Of a DNA stretch of 64,000 bases, positions 9,529-20,671 are shown in pieces. Both the position numbers and the translations under genes were made by a program. The notes under the pieces were generated by a model that saw only the letters and a list, made by a program, of their open reading frames with translations, did no database searches and was not told the DNA's origin. Position 1 is the first letter of the stretch. Each line of letters begins with the position of its first letter. The stretch covers positions 1 through 64,000 of the forward strand of contig CALUEY010000004.1 in NCBI GenBank assembly GCA_944319915.1. The letters are read 5' to 3'. This DNA is from an uncultured Prevotella sp. (lineage in GTDB: Bacteria; Bacteroidota; Bacteroidia; Bacteroidales; Bacteroidaceae).

Positions 9529-9726
9529 GCGCAACCTGCGTCATGAGCAGTTTCAGCAGTCTTTCTTGTTCTCATGGCAGATGCCGACCATCAAGGCATG
9601 CAAGGTGCAGTTCATGGCTTGGCCAGTGGGTTGTGGCGGCAAGCAGAGGCATTGTGTAGTACAAAATAACTTCAAGATATAATAATCCAATCAATATTTA
9701 GTTATAGTAATAAAGCATGATGCTCC
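9529..9726. other. Intergenic region without recognisable gene
   Basis: About 200 bases between two plus-strand genes. The last 70 bases are strongly A+T-rich, as expected for a promoter, but no clear TAnnTTTG element is seen. No repeat or RNA structure was recognised. Confidence 0.5.
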
Positions 9727-10851
9727 ATGGATCATAATATACTCTACATCATAGGGACTTTCTTCATCAGCATGGGGTGTGGCTTTGTTGCCATACCGTT
9801 GATCGTGAAGTTCTGCAAGAAAAAAGAATTGTATGACCATCCTGACCAGCGGAAAGTGCACAAGTGCAGTGTACCTCGGCTCGGAGGCATTTGTTTCATT
9901 CCGAGCATGCTCATATCGAGCGTCATAATGGTTTCGGTGTTCAACCAGAACGTGGTAAACAACGAAATTACCATAAGCCTGTGGTCTGTGTATTTCTTTG
10001 TCAGCCTGATGCTTGTTTACGGAGTGGGGCTCATTGACGACATAGTGAGCCTCAGGCCGCTCACAAAGCTCGTGGTGCAGGTCATTGCCGCATCGCTGCT
10101 TCCTGCCGCCTCGTTATACATCAATAATATGTATGGATTCCTCGGCATACATGAGATTCCGTATTGGGTAGGGGCGCCACTCACGGTGCTCGTCATCGTA
10201 TTTATCGACAACGCGATGAACCTCATCGATGGCATCGATGGGCTTTCCGCAGGGCTCTCGTTGATAGCGCTGGCCGGTTTCCTCTTTTGTTTCGCCCGCG
10301 AAGGCGTTGTCACATACAGCATCCTCATCGCGGGGCTTATGGGCGTGCTTGTGTCGTTCCTTTACTTCAATCTCTTTGGCGACCGCCACAAGCGTGGGCT
10401 GAAGATATTCATGGGCGATTCGGGCAGCCTTACTTTGGGCTTCATCCTGGGCTTCCTGTTTGTCAAGTTTTCCATGTTTAACCCCAGCGTCATGCCTTTC
10501 CGCAAGGACAGCCTGATGCTCTCATGCACTCTCCTTGCCATCCCCATCCTCGATGTGTGCCGCATCGTCATCGTGCGCATGCTGCACCGCAAGCCTCTTT
10601 TCGGGGCCGACAAGAACCACATACACCACAAGCTCATGCGCGCAGGCTTGAGCCAGCACCAGGCCTTGGCTACGGTCCTACTTTTGGCGCTGCTTTTCAT
10701 CGCTGCCAATTACATCGTTTTCGGCCTTATGTATTTCAGCATGATAGTTGTCATGGACATCGCCATCTGGCTTGTTTTCCATGCAGTGGTTGATGTGTTC
10801 ATAAGGAGGCGGGGGCAGGCCGTGTTTTCCAATGGAACAGACAATGGTTAA
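9727..10851 (+). CDS. Undecaprenyl-phosphate sugar-1-phosphate transferase, WecA/MraY family
   Basis: A 374-residue polytopic membrane enzyme that transfers a HexNAc-1-phosphate from a UDP-sugar to undecaprenyl phosphate, the first step of repeat-unit assembly. Family motifs are all present: GLIDDIVSLRP with the DD pair near residues 104-105, NAMNLIDGIDGLSAG near 161-175, KIFMGDSGSLTLGF near 226, and the HIHH motif in ADKNHIHHKLMRAG near 297. About eleven hydrophobic segments are visible. These features fit WecA/TagO/WbcO better than MraY. The next gene overlaps its 3' end and encodes a second, unrelated initiating transferase. Confidence 0.92.
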   Translation: MDHNILYIIGTFFISMGCGFVAIPLIVKFCKKKELYDHPDQRKVHKCSVPRLGGICFIPSMLISSVIMVSVFNQNVVNNEITISLWSVYFFVSLMLVYGVGLIDDIVSLRPLTKLVVQVIAASLLPAASLYINNMYGFLGIHEIPYWVGAPLTVLVIVFIDNAMNLIDGIDGLSAGLSLIALAGFLFCFAREGVVTYSILIAGLMGVLVSFLYFNLFGDRHKRGLKIFMGDSGSLTLGFILGFLFVKFSMFNPSVMPFRKDSLMLSCTLLAIPILDVCRIVIVRMLHRKPLFGADKNHIHHKLMRAGLSQHQALATVLLLALLFIAANYIVFGLMYFSMIVVMDIAIWLVFHAVVDVFIRRRGQAVFSNGTDNG

Positions 10852-11419
10852 GAGGTCTCTCGACATTGCGTTCTCTGCCGTGGGGCTGGTGCTTTTCTCG
10901 CCGCTGTTCATTGCCATTTATGTGGCACTGAAGGTGAGCTGCCCTGGCGCGGCCATATACAGGCAGGAGCGCATAGGGCGCGCAGGCAAGCCGTTTTATA
11001 TTTATAAGTTCCGCACGATGGTGGAGAACACTGAGGAGGACGGCATACCGCAGCTGGCCGAAGAGAACGACAGTCGCCTCACCAAGGTGGGCAAGTTCCT
11101 GCGCGAGCACCACCTCGACGAGCTGCCGCAGCTGTGGAACGTGCTCAAGGGTGACATGTCGTTCGTGGGCTACAGGCCGGAGCGGCAGTACTTCATAGAC
11201 AAGATAATGGAGCTTAGGCCCGACTATGCCGAGCTTTACCGCATCCGCCCGGGCATCACGTCGTATGCCACGCTCTACAACGGCTACACCAACACAATGG
11301 AGAAGATGATACGCCGCCTCGACATGGACCTTGACTACCTGCACAACATGTCGCTCATAGAGGACGCGAAGATTCTCATCAACACGTTCCTAAGCATCGT
11401 GGCGGGCAAGAAGTTCTGA
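10832..11419 (+). CDS. Phosphoglycosyl transferase (PglC/WcaJ-type bacterial sugar transferase)
   Basis: A 195-residue monotopic sugar-phosphate transferase of the short PglC-like form: one N-terminal hydrophobic helix (RSLDIAFSAVGLVLFSPL), FYIYKFRTMVENTE, and LPQLWNVLKGDMSFVG. The usual VGPRP is VGYRP here. It moves a phospho-sugar from a nucleotide sugar to undecaprenyl phosphate. The frame overlaps the WecA-like gene by 20 bases; a second in-frame ATG at 10844 is an equally reasonable start. Having both a WecA-type and a PglC-type enzyme in one operon is notable, since either could start a repeat unit. Confidence 0.92.
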   Translation: MEQTMVKRSLDIAFSAVGLVLFSPLFIAIYVALKVSCPGAAIYRQERIGRAGKPFYIYKFRTMVENTEEDGIPQLAEENDSRLTKVGKFLREHHLDELPQLWNVLKGDMSFVGYRPERQYFIDKIMELRPDYAELYRIRPGITSYATLYNGYTNTMEKMIRRLDMDLDYLHNMSLIEDAKILINTFLSIVAGKKF

Positions 11420-11569
11420 CGCCTCTTGCCCTTGTGGCGGCCCGTGCCCTTGTGGCGGGGTCGCCACTGGCTATGCCTCGGCGGCGCTCGTGCGCAGGGC
11501 CATGGGCCGGGGCGCAGGCAGGGCAGGGCGGTATCTTATGTTTACAAACGGCGGGCATGATGGCCGTAT

Positions 11570-11660
11570 GTGCCGTTTGGGATTGCAAAACAGGCCGAAC
11601 CGCAACGCGGTTCGGCCTGTTTCGCAATCTGAAAGAGCCTGTTTCGCGCTCCAGTTTGGC
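11570..11660. repeat. 22-nt-unit intergenic array, site A, with 49-bp hairpin
   Basis: Tandem degenerate units with core GCCGTTT and GCCTGTTTCGC. Positions 11581-11603 and 11607-11629 are inverted copies of 23 bp with one mismatch and a 3-nt loop. The array sits between convergent genes (11419 and 11842) and could act as a transcription terminator, although no U-run follows. The rest of the 422-base gap holds no gene. Confidence 0.75.
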
Positions 11661-11841
11661 TTTGTTTTCAACTGCCTGTGGCAGAGGCTGTTGCGCCCAG
11701 TGGGTGGTTTTATGAAAAATGTTTACGGATTTTGCGCCGCGATGGCCGCCGCACAAAAGCGAGGCACCGCCTGCTCGCAGCCATGGTGCTGCCGCAGGCG
11801 GTGCCGTGGTTTTGCGCCTTGCCCTTGCCGGGTGGGCGGCC

Positions 11842-13209
11842 TTACTTCTTTATGTTGGCCTCCTCAAGGCGGTAGCCGTACTTCTTGTCGGCGGCCTTGA
11901 GCAGGTAGGCCACGCCGAGCGACAGGACGGCGATGCCCGTGAATACGCACATGGGCAGCGTGTAGTCGTATACATTGGTGGTCACCCCGCCTATGGTGGT
12001 GGTTCCCGTTATGCAATACTCATCGAGGATGAAGCCTATCAAGGCAGGTATGCCCCACAAGCCGATGTTCTGTATGAAGAATATCAAGGCGTAGGCCGTG
12101 CCGAGCTGCTTCACGGGGAATATCTTGGCCACGCTCGGCCACATGGCCGACGGCACGAGCGAGAAGGCTATGCCCAGCACCACCATCAGCGCTATGGCCA
12201 CCCACGGGGCGTGGATGAAGGGCAGGGCGTAGATGCAGTGGACGCAGATGAGCATCGATGCGCCCAGCATCATGATCGATGCCGCCTTGCCCCTGCGGTC
12301 GATCATGCCGCCGAACACGGGCGTGAGGAACAGCGCCCCGAGGGCGGGCAGGCCGGCGAAGGTGCCTGCTATGGCCTCGCTCACGCCGTACTTGCTAATC
12401 ATAAGCTCGGTGGCGAACTTCTGGAACGGGAACACGCACGAGTAGAACAGCACGCAGAGCAGCGCTATGAGCCAAAAGCCGGGGTTGCTCACCACGGCCA
12501 CCACGTCCTTGAACGAGAACTTGTCTTCGGGCGCCGACTCGGTGCTTATCTTTACCTGGCGGTCGAGCTTGCGGTCCATGAAGGTGAAGGCGAGGAACGA
12601 CAGCATTCCGCCCACCAGCACCACGCCTCCTATGAAGAGCGGCGTGTCGAGGCTGAAGCTGCGCGCCACGGGTATGGCCACGGCGTAGGCCACCTGCGAG
12701 CCTATGCGCGCCAGGGCCACCTGCACGCCCATGGCCAGCGCCACTTCCTTGCCGTTGAACCACTTGGCTATGATCTTGGTGACGGTGATGCCGCCCACCT
12801 CGGCGCCCACGCCGAATACGGAGTATCCGGCCGAGGCCATGAGCACGTCGAGCTTGTAGCCCATCACCGTTTCGGTGGTGCCGCCGTACTGCGTTATGGC
12901 TATGTATTCGGCAGCCGTGCCGCCCACCATGAGCACCGTGGCCAGCATGCCGGTGAAGCGTATGCCGAAGCGGTCGAGGATGAGGCCGCCCCATATCAGC
13001 ATCAGCAGGAACACGTTGAGGAAGCTGTATGCGCCGGTGAACATTCCGAACTCGCTGCTCGTCCAGTGCAGCTGGCCTTCGAGCATGCCCTTGAGCGGGG
13101 CCATCACGTCGTTTACGTAGTAGGCCGCCATCATCGTGAAGGCCACGATGAACAGGGCCGACCACCGGGCCCACGCCTTGTCGTTAAGTCTTGTTTCTGT
13201 GTGTGTCAT
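11842..13209 (-). CDS. MFS transporter
   Basis: A 455-residue major facilitator with about twelve membrane helices and a central cytoplasmic loop of mixed charge (after residue 205). GLILDRFGIRFTGM lies between helices 2 and 3, where the family signature DRxGRR is expected. The substrate is not evident. It follows the S9 peptidase gene by 64 bases on the same strand, which suggests that it may import peptides or amino acids, but this is inference from position only. Its C-terminus ends with a short lysine-rich cytosolic tail. Confidence 0.85.
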   Translation of the reverse strand: MTHTETRLNDKAWARWSALFIVAFTMMAAYYVNDVMAPLKGMLEGQLHWTSSEFGMFTGAYSFLNVFLLMLIWGGLILDRFGIRFTGMLATVLMVGGTAAEYIAITQYGGTTETVMGYKLDVLMASAGYSVFGVGAEVGGITVTKIIAKWFNGKEVALAMGVQVALARIGSQVAYAVAIPVARSFSLDTPLFIGGVVLVGGMLSFLAFTFMDRKLDRQVKISTESAPEDKFSFKDVVAVVSNPGFWLIALLCVLFYSCVFPFQKFATELMISKYGVSEAIAGTFAGLPALGALFLTPVFGGMIDRRGKAASIMMLGASMLICVHCIYALPFIHAPWVAIALMVVLGIAFSLVPSAMWPSVAKIFPVKQLGTAYALIFFIQNIGLWGIPALIGFILDEYCITGTTTIGGVTTNVYDYTLPMCVFTGIAVLSLGVAYLLKAADKKYGYRLEEANIKK

Positions 13210-13273
13210 CTTTTTGTTGTTTGGGGGTTATGGGATGATTTTGGGGAGCTGGGAGAGCTGGGGGTGGCCTGCG

Positions 13274-15442
13274 TCACTTCTTGAGCCAGCGGTCGAGCCA
13301 CCCGAAGAAGGTGCGCTGCCACAGCACGCCGTTCTGCGGCTTCAGCACCCAGTGGTTCTCGTCGGGGAAGATGAGCAGCTCGGCGGGTATGCCGCGCATT
13401 CGGGCGGCGTTGAAGGCTCCCATGCCCTGGTTGTAGTTTATGCGGTAGTCTTTCTCGCCGTGTATGCAGAGTATTGGCGTGTCCCACTTGTCCACGAACT
13501 TGTGTGGCGAGTTCTCGTAGGTGGTGCGCGCCGCCTCGCTGAGCGGCTTGTTCCAGTAGGCGTCCTCGTATTCCCAGTTGCTGAACCATGCCTCCTCGGT
13601 GTCGGTGTACATCGACTCGAGGTTGAACGCGCCGTCGTGGGCTATGAAGCACTTGAAGCGCTTGTCGTGGTGCCCGGCAAGGTAGTAAACGCTGAACCCT
13701 CCGAAGCTTGCGCCCACGGCGCCGAGGCGGTTGGGGTCTACGAACGGCAGGTTCTGCGCGGCGTCGTCTATGGCGGCGAGGTAGTCGTCCATGCACTGGC
13801 CCGTCCAGTCGCCGCTCACTTGCTCGTTCCACTCATGGCCGAAACCGGGCAGGCCGTGGCGGTTGGGGGCAACGATGACGTAGCCGTTGGCCGCCATTAT
13901 CTGGAAGTTCCACCTGTAGCTCCACGACTGGCTCACGGGTGTCTGCGGCCCGCCCTCGCAGAAGAGCAGCGTGGGGTATTTCTTGGCCGGGTCGAAGTTG
14001 GCCGGCAGGATTATCCAGCAGAGCATCTGCTTGCCGTCGGTGGTCTTCACCCAGCGCTGCTGCACCTTGCCCGTGGCTATCTGGCTGAGTATGTGCTCGT
14101 TCTCTTCGGTCACCTGCTCCACCTTTGTCTTCTTCGGCTCCTTGCCCGGGTTGACGATGTAGATGTCTGTAGGCGCGCTCATGCTCTGGCGCATGGCCAG
14201 CAGCTTCTTGCCGTCGTTGGCCGGGGCTATCGATACGTAGTCGGCCCAGTCGTCGGTGACCTGGCGCACCTCGCCCCGCAGGTTGGTCTGGTAGATGTTC
14301 ACGCAGCCGTGCCATACGCCTATGAACGAGAGCGTCTCGGAGTCGGCGTTCCAGCAGAATGCGTCTACGTTGGAGTCGAAGCTCTCGGTGACGTAAGTCT
14401 TCGTCTTGGCCGCCACGTCGTATATGCAGAGGCGGTTGCGGTCGGCCTCGTAGCCGTCGCGCGCCATGCTTTGCCACGCTATGTACTTCCCGTCGGGCGA
14501 GAACTGAGGGTTGGTGTCGTATCCTGGGTTGTTCTTCAGGTTCTCCTCGCTGTTCACGGGCTGTGACTTCATCGAGCGCGTGGGGTCGGCAGCCACGGGC
14601 TTGTAGCCCTCGGGCTTGCACAGGTTTACCGTGGACTTGCTGCCGAGGTCATAGAGGTATATGTCGGCGTCGGTGGATATGGCGTATTGCAGGCCCGTCT
14701 TCTTGCGGCAGGTGTAGGCTATCTGCCTCGAGTCGCGGCTCCAGCTGAGCTGCTCGATGCCGCCGAACGGTGCCATAGGGCATTCGTAAGGCTCCCCTTC
14801 CATGATGTCTTTGCCCTCGGCTATGCCGTTTGCAGTCACCTCGGCCACGAAGGGGTGGGGTATCGTCTCGACGTAGTGGTCCCAGTGGCGGTACATCAGG
14901 TCGGTGGCAAGTCGGCCAGTGGCCAGTGGCAGGTCGTCGGGGTTCTTCTTTATTACGCCGTTGTATGGTATCGACTTTATTAGTATCACCTTTGTGCCGT
15001 CGGGCGAGAACTTGAACGCCTCTATCTTTCCGCCCGAGTTGGAGAGCTGCCTGCGGTCGGTGCCGTCGGCGTTCATGGCCCACACCTCGCCGCCGCTGAG
15101 GTAGGCAATGCGGCGGCCTTGCTCTATCCAGGCGGGGGCGGTCTCGCTTGCGGCGGCCGTTGTGAGCTGGCGGTTGTTCTTCCCGTCGGCATCCACGAGG
15201 CACAGCACTTGGTGCCCTTTGTTTTCCTTCACGCTGTAGTAGCCCACTTGGTAGGCTATCTGCTTGCCGTCGGGCGAGGCCGTGGCGGAGGCTATGCGCC
15301 CCATGGCCCAAAGGGCTTCGGGGGTCATCAGTCCGCTTTCCACCTTTATGTCGCTTTTGCCGATGCTCGCGGACGGCGTGTCCTGCGCGTTGCCGGCGAT
15401 GGCCAGCAGCGCGGCAGCAGTCATTGCTGTCAGTCTGTTCAT
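13274..15442 (-). CDS. S9 family peptidase (DPP-type prolyl oligopeptidase fold)
   Basis: About 722 residues: signal peptide (MNRLTAMTAAALLAIAGNAQD), a beta-propeller made of WD40/TolB-like repeats (for example FSPDGTKVILIKSI, FSPDGKYIAWQSMA), then an alpha/beta-hydrolase domain. The catalytic triad can be placed: Ser579 in GASFGG, Asp665 in GEKDYR, His697 in DENHW. It should remove dipeptides from peptides in the periplasm, feeding amino-acid-fermenting metabolism. The start at 15442 was chosen because it begins the signal peptide; an ATG four codons earlier (15454) is possible. It lies downstream of yidC, separated by a hairpin. Confidence 0.92.
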   Translation of the reverse strand: MNRLTAMTAAALLAIAGNAQDTPSASIGKSDIKVESGLMTPEALWAMGRIASATASPDGKQIAYQVGYYSVKENKGHQVLCLVDADGKNNRQLTTAAASETAPAWIEQGRRIAYLSGGEVWAMNADGTDRRQLSNSGGKIEAFKFSPDGTKVILIKSIPYNGVIKKNPDDLPLATGRLATDLMYRHWDHYVETIPHPFVAEVTANGIAEGKDIMEGEPYECPMAPFGGIEQLSWSRDSRQIAYTCRKKTGLQYAISTDADIYLYDLGSKSTVNLCKPEGYKPVAADPTRSMKSQPVNSEENLKNNPGYDTNPQFSPDGKYIAWQSMARDGYEADRNRLCIYDVAAKTKTYVTESFDSNVDAFCWNADSETLSFIGVWHGCVNIYQTNLRGEVRQVTDDWADYVSIAPANDGKKLLAMRQSMSAPTDIYIVNPGKEPKKTKVEQVTEENEHILSQIATGKVQQRWVKTTDGKQMLCWIILPANFDPAKKYPTLLFCEGGPQTPVSQSWSYRWNFQIMAANGYVIVAPNRHGLPGFGHEWNEQVSGDWTGQCMDDYLAAIDDAAQNLPFVDPNRLGAVGASFGGFSVYYLAGHHDKRFKCFIAHDGAFNLESMYTDTEEAWFSNWEYEDAYWNKPLSEAARTTYENSPHKFVDKWDTPILCIHGEKDYRINYNQGMGAFNAARMRGIPAELLIFPDENHWVLKPQNGVLWQRTFFGWLDRWLKK

Positions 15443-15463
15443 TGTTATTGGCATTTAGTTTAC

Positions 15464-15499
15464 GTGGCAAGGGCGCCCACGGAGGAACGCCCTTGCCAC
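15464..15499 (-). other. Hairpin between yidC and the S9 peptidase gene
   Basis: 12-bp perfect arms (15464-15475 and 15488-15499, GTGGCAAGGGCG and its complement) around a 12-nt loop. No U-run follows on the minus strand, so it is more likely a weak terminator, mRNA-stabilising structure or read-through control than a classic terminator. Confidence 0.55.
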
Positions 15500-15521
15500 T
15501 TGGTTTGATTGTCGTCTAATG

Positions 15522-17408
15522 TCACTTGCGCCTGCCTTGCTCGCGCATCTTCTGCATCTCGGCGGCCTGCCGTTGCAGTTCTTCCAGGCGGGCGGCCATG
15601 CCGCTCATCTTCTTGGGGTTGTTCTTGTTCTCCTGGTAGCGCGCTTCGAGTATGGCGAGCAGCTTCTCGTCGTTGGTCGTCTTGCGCAGCAGCCACATTA
15701 TGGCGGCGCTGAAGAAGAGCGAGATGAAGTAATAGAAGTTAAGCCCGGCGGAGTAGTCGTTGAAGATGAAGAAGAACATCAGGGGCATGATGTACATCAT
15801 CCACTGCATCATCTTCATCTGCTCGGCCTGCTGGCCCACCATCTGGTCGCGCTGCTGGCGCATGCTCATGATGGAGTAGAGCACGTTGGCCACGCAGAAG
15901 AGGATGCAAGTGAGGCTCAGGTGGTCGCCTATGAGCCAGATGTTCTTGTTCCACTCTATGATGGGGTCGTATGTAGAGAGGTCGCTTATCCAAAGGAAGC
16001 TTTCGCCCCTGAGCTGTATGGCGTTAGGCACGAAGTTGAACATGGCCACCCAGATGGGCATCTGTATCAGCACGGGCAGGCAGCCGCTCAGCGGGCTTAC
16101 GCCGTACTTGGCGTACATCGACATCATGGCCTGCTGCTTCATCATCTGGTCTTCGGGCTTGTCGTACTGCTTGGTGGCCTCTTCTATTTTCGGCCTGAGC
16201 ACGCGCATCTTGGCCGAGCTCATGTAGCTTTTCTTCACGAGGGGGTACGTTATGACCTTAAGGAGGAGCGTGATGAGTATTAGCACGATGCCCATGTTGA
16301 GCCCAAGGCCCGTGAGCCAGTCGAAAACGTAGAGCGTGAACCAGCGGTTGATGATGCGGAATAGCGGCCATCCGAGGTAGACGAGCTTCTGCAGGTCGAG
16401 CTCCTTGCCCGAAGTGCTCTCCTTCTCCACGCTCTGCAGCAGGCGGAAGTCGTTAGGCCCGATGTACATCTCCATCACGGTGGGCTTTGCTCCGGTAGGG
16501 TCGAAGAAGGTCTTGAGCTTGGCCTTGTATTGCTTGAGGTAGCCCGAGCCTTTCTCTTGCGGTATGCTTGTGAGGAGCGAGTTGGCCGCGAAGTCGTCCT
16601 TTGATATCAGCACTGCGCTGAAGAACTGGTTCTTGAAGGCCACCCAGTCGAGCTTCTCCTCTATCTGCTCGTCCTCTTTGGCCGACGTTTCGCTCAGGTA
16701 GTCGGTGCCGCCTTCCTTTTCCTTGTATGTAAGCGTGGCGTAGCGGTTCTCGAAGGTGAAACCCTTTTCCTGCTGGCGGCAGCGGTCGGCCCATTCCACG
16801 TCCATCTGGTTGCAGTTGGGGGCGAACAGTCCGCCAAGCCCCTTGGCCTGCACCGAGAGTCGCAGCATGTAGTCCTTGCCGAGCGTGTAGTCAAGTATTA
16901 CGGCCCCGCCGTTGCCTGCCTCTGCCGTCATGGTTACGGTAGAGTCGGTTACGTTGGTCGGAGTGAAGTAGAGGTCTTGCGTGATTATGTTAGTGGTCTT
17001 GCCCGCGAGCATGAAGTTGAGGCTCTGTTCGTTGCCATCGAAGAGTGTCACGTCGTCGGCCCCGTTGCGGTCCTTGAAGCCCATGATGCGCGCTTTCTTC
17101 ACCACTCCGCCCTTGGTGTCGAGCGTCAGCTCGAGGCTGCCGTTGCGCAGCACCACTTGCTCGTTCTTGCCGTTTAGTGCTTTGTGGAACAGTGCGGTGG
17201 TGTCGGCCTTGGCCAGCGCTGCGGCTTTTGCCTTGCGGTTAGCCTCGGCCAGTTTCTGTTCCTGCTCGGCCTGCTGCTTCAGGGCGTTCTCTATGGAGTC
17301 CTGCTGGCGCTGCATGGCTATCTGCTCTTCCGAAGGCTTAACGTACCATCCGTAGCCCAGGAGGAGCAAGGCCATCAGTATGAGGCCGATTGTCGTGTTC
17401 TTGTTCAT
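15522..17408 (-). CDS. yidC: Membrane protein insertase YidC
   Basis: A 628-residue inner-membrane insertase that helps the Sec system insert and fold membrane proteins. An N-terminal membrane anchor (TTIGLILMALLLLGYGWYV) is followed by a coiled, Q/E/A-rich linker and the large periplasmic beta-domain (about residues 80-340). The conserved five-helix core follows, with YPLVKKSYMSSAKMRVLRPK near residue 380 and GVSPLSGCLPVLIQMPIWVA near residue 440. The C-terminus is basic (MREQGRRK), as in Gram-negative YidC. It lies 39 bases downstream of pyrG on the same strand, so cotranscription is likely. Confidence 0.97.
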   Translation of the reverse strand: MNKNTTIGLILMALLLLGYGWYVKPSEEQIAMQRQQDSIENALKQQAEQEQKLAEANRKAKAAALAKADTTALFHKALNGKNEQVVLRNGSLELTLDTKGGVVKKARIMGFKDRNGADDVTLFDGNEQSLNFMLAGKTTNIITQDLYFTPTNVTDSTVTMTAEAGNGGAVILDYTLGKDYMLRLSVQAKGLGGLFAPNCNQMDVEWADRCRQQEKGFTFENRYATLTYKEKEGGTDYLSETSAKEDEQIEEKLDWVAFKNQFFSAVLISKDDFAANSLLTSIPQEKGSGYLKQYKAKLKTFFDPTGAKPTVMEMYIGPNDFRLLQSVEKESTSGKELDLQKLVYLGWPLFRIINRWFTLYVFDWLTGLGLNMGIVLILITLLLKVITYPLVKKSYMSSAKMRVLRPKIEEATKQYDKPEDQMMKQQAMMSMYAKYGVSPLSGCLPVLIQMPIWVAMFNFVPNAIQLRGESFLWISDLSTYDPIIEWNKNIWLIGDHLSLTCILFCVANVLYSIMSMRQQRDQMVGQQAEQMKMMQWMMYIMPLMFFFIFNDYSAGLNFYYFISLFFSAAIMWLLRKTTNDEKLLAILEARYQENKNNPKKMSGMAARLEELQRQAAEMQKMREQGRRK

Positions 17409-17447
17409 GTCGTTATGCTGTTTGTCTTTTGTTGGTTGTGCCTGGCT

Positions 17448-19147
<1,700 letters not shown>

Positions 19148-19229
19148 GAATAGCCCGACAATTAACTGCCGCGGCGGCCGTCTTGGCTCTTTTTGGTCGC
19201 GGCGCTGCCTTTTTTCCGTTTTTAATCCG

Positions 19230-19237
19230 TATCTTTG
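19230..19237 (+). promoter_or_regulatory. -7 element upstream of the DUF3078 gene
   Basis: TATCTTTG matches TAnnTTTG exactly, 72 bases before the start codon at 19309. No well-spaced -33 TTTG is seen. Confidence 0.6.
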
Positions 19238-19308
19238 CATTCGGTAATGCTTAGGGCGGCCTGGGCGTATGCCTGCAAGCGGCCTGCCCGCATGGAAAGG
19301 ATTGACTG

Positions 19309-20610
19309 ATGAAACTTAGATATGCCCTGCTCCTTGTGATTGTGGCGGCCTTGTGCGCCGAGGCTGCGGCCCAGCGCCCCCGGCGGCCGCGGCCCGTGGC
19401 CGACTCGTCGCGGGTGGTGAAGGCATACGTTGACTCGCTCCGCCAGGGCTTCAGGAGGCTCGACTCCGTGGCTGCGGCGCGCGCCGCCCATGGCCAGCAG
19501 CCCGCCGATGGCCGTTTTTACCGCCTCTTCGTGCCGCTCACCTTCTACCATTCGCCTGCGGCAAAGGCCATGGGGGCCGACTCCGCTGCCTCTGCCGGCG
19601 ACTCCTTGGCCAACGCCGTTGACGCAGCCCTGCTCCGCGTATACCTCAGCAGGCCCGACCTTGTGGGCGGAACCGAGACCGCCCTGCGCCGCGCCGGCTC
19701 CATACGCAACGACATCATGGACGAACCCATGCGACAGGACTTCGACATCACCGAGCACGACGACCCGCTGCCCGACGTCTCGGTGTACGCCCCGACGCAG
19801 GTGCTGGTGAAGAAGCCCAACTTCTGGGCGTTCGGGGGCGACGGCAACCTGCAGCTGCTGCAGAACTATGTGTCGGACAACTGGTACAAGGGCGGCGAGA
19901 GCAATTATTCGATGGTGGGCGACCTTACGCTCACGGCCAACTACAACAACAAGAGCCGGGTGAAGTTTGAAAACAAGCTCGAGATGAAGCTGGGCTTCCA
20001 GACGTCGCAGGACGACACGCTCCATAAGTTCAAGACCAACAACGACATGATTCGCTACACAGGCAAGCTGGGCCTGCAGGCAAAGAACAACTGGTACTAC
20101 ACCATACAGCTGCTGGCCTACACGCAGTTTACGCAGGGCCTGAAGAGCAACGACGAGAAGGTGTATTCCGACTTCATGTCGCCTTTCAACCTCAACGTGG
20201 GTCTCGGCATGGACTACTCCGTGGCCACGAAGAACAACCGGCTCAAGGGCAGCGTAAACCTCTCTGCCCTGGCATTCAACTTCCTCTACGTGGGGCGCAA
20301 GAACCTCGCGGGCGACTACGGCGTGGTGGGCGACCACCACACCAAGGAGGACTTTGGCTCGCAGGTCACCGTAGACCTCACCTGGCAGATAACCGACCAA
20401 ATAAAATGGAAATCGCGCTTCTACGGCTATACCACCTACAAGCGGGTGCAGATGGAGTGGGAGAACACCATCACGCTCAACATAGTGAAGTACATCAGCA
20501 CTAACATTTTCCTATATCCGCGATTCGACGACGGCGGCAACTACGACGAGAACCTTGGCTACTGGCAGTTCAAGGAATACTGTTCGCTCGGTTTCTCGTA
20601 CGATTTCTGA
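19309..20610 (+). CDS. DUF3078 domain-containing outer-membrane protein
   Basis: A 433-residue protein with a signal peptide (MKLRYALLLVIVAALCAEAAAQ), a proline- and arginine-rich segment, and a C-terminal DUF3078 region (about residues 160-433). That region is rich in alternating aromatic and polar residues, such as LQNYVSDNWYKGGESNY and WYYTIQLLAYTQFTQG, and ends in an aromatic residue (GFSYDF), as beta-barrel outer-membrane proteins do. DUF3078 is confined to Bacteroidetes and its function is not known. The gene is divergent from pyrG, a common arrangement in this phylum. Confidence 0.88.
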   Translation: MKLRYALLLVIVAALCAEAAAQRPRRPRPVADSSRVVKAYVDSLRQGFRRLDSVAAARAAHGQQPADGRFYRLFVPLTFYHSPAAKAMGADSAASAGDSLANAVDAALLRVYLSRPDLVGGTETALRRAGSIRNDIMDEPMRQDFDITEHDDPLPDVSVYAPTQVLVKKPNFWAFGGDGNLQLLQNYVSDNWYKGGESNYSMVGDLTLTANYNNKSRVKFENKLEMKLGFQTSQDDTLHKFKTNNDMIRYTGKLGLQAKNNWYYTIQLLAYTQFTQGLKSNDEKVYSDFMSPFNLNVGLGMDYSVATKNNRLKGSVNLSALAFNFLYVGRKNLAGDYGVVGDHHTKEDFGSQVTVDLTWQITDQIKWKSRFYGYTTYKRVQMEWENTITLNIVKYISTNIFLYPRFDDGGNYDENLGYWQFKEYCSLGFSYDF

Positions 20611-20671
20611 CGGTGCGCACGTCCCTCCGCGCGTTTTGTTTCTCGCACGGCCCTGCCTGCCTGGCTGCCGT

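Noticed and set aside
11570-11660. CRISPR array interpretation of the 22-nt-unit arrays
   Set aside because: Units abut without unique spacers, vary in sequence and form hairpins with each other; no cas genes are nearby.
11719-13284. 521-residue open frame opposite the MFS gene
   Set aside because: It is antisense to a clear MFS transporter; the protein is His/Arg/Gly-rich low-complexity sequence typical of shadows in GC-rich DNA.
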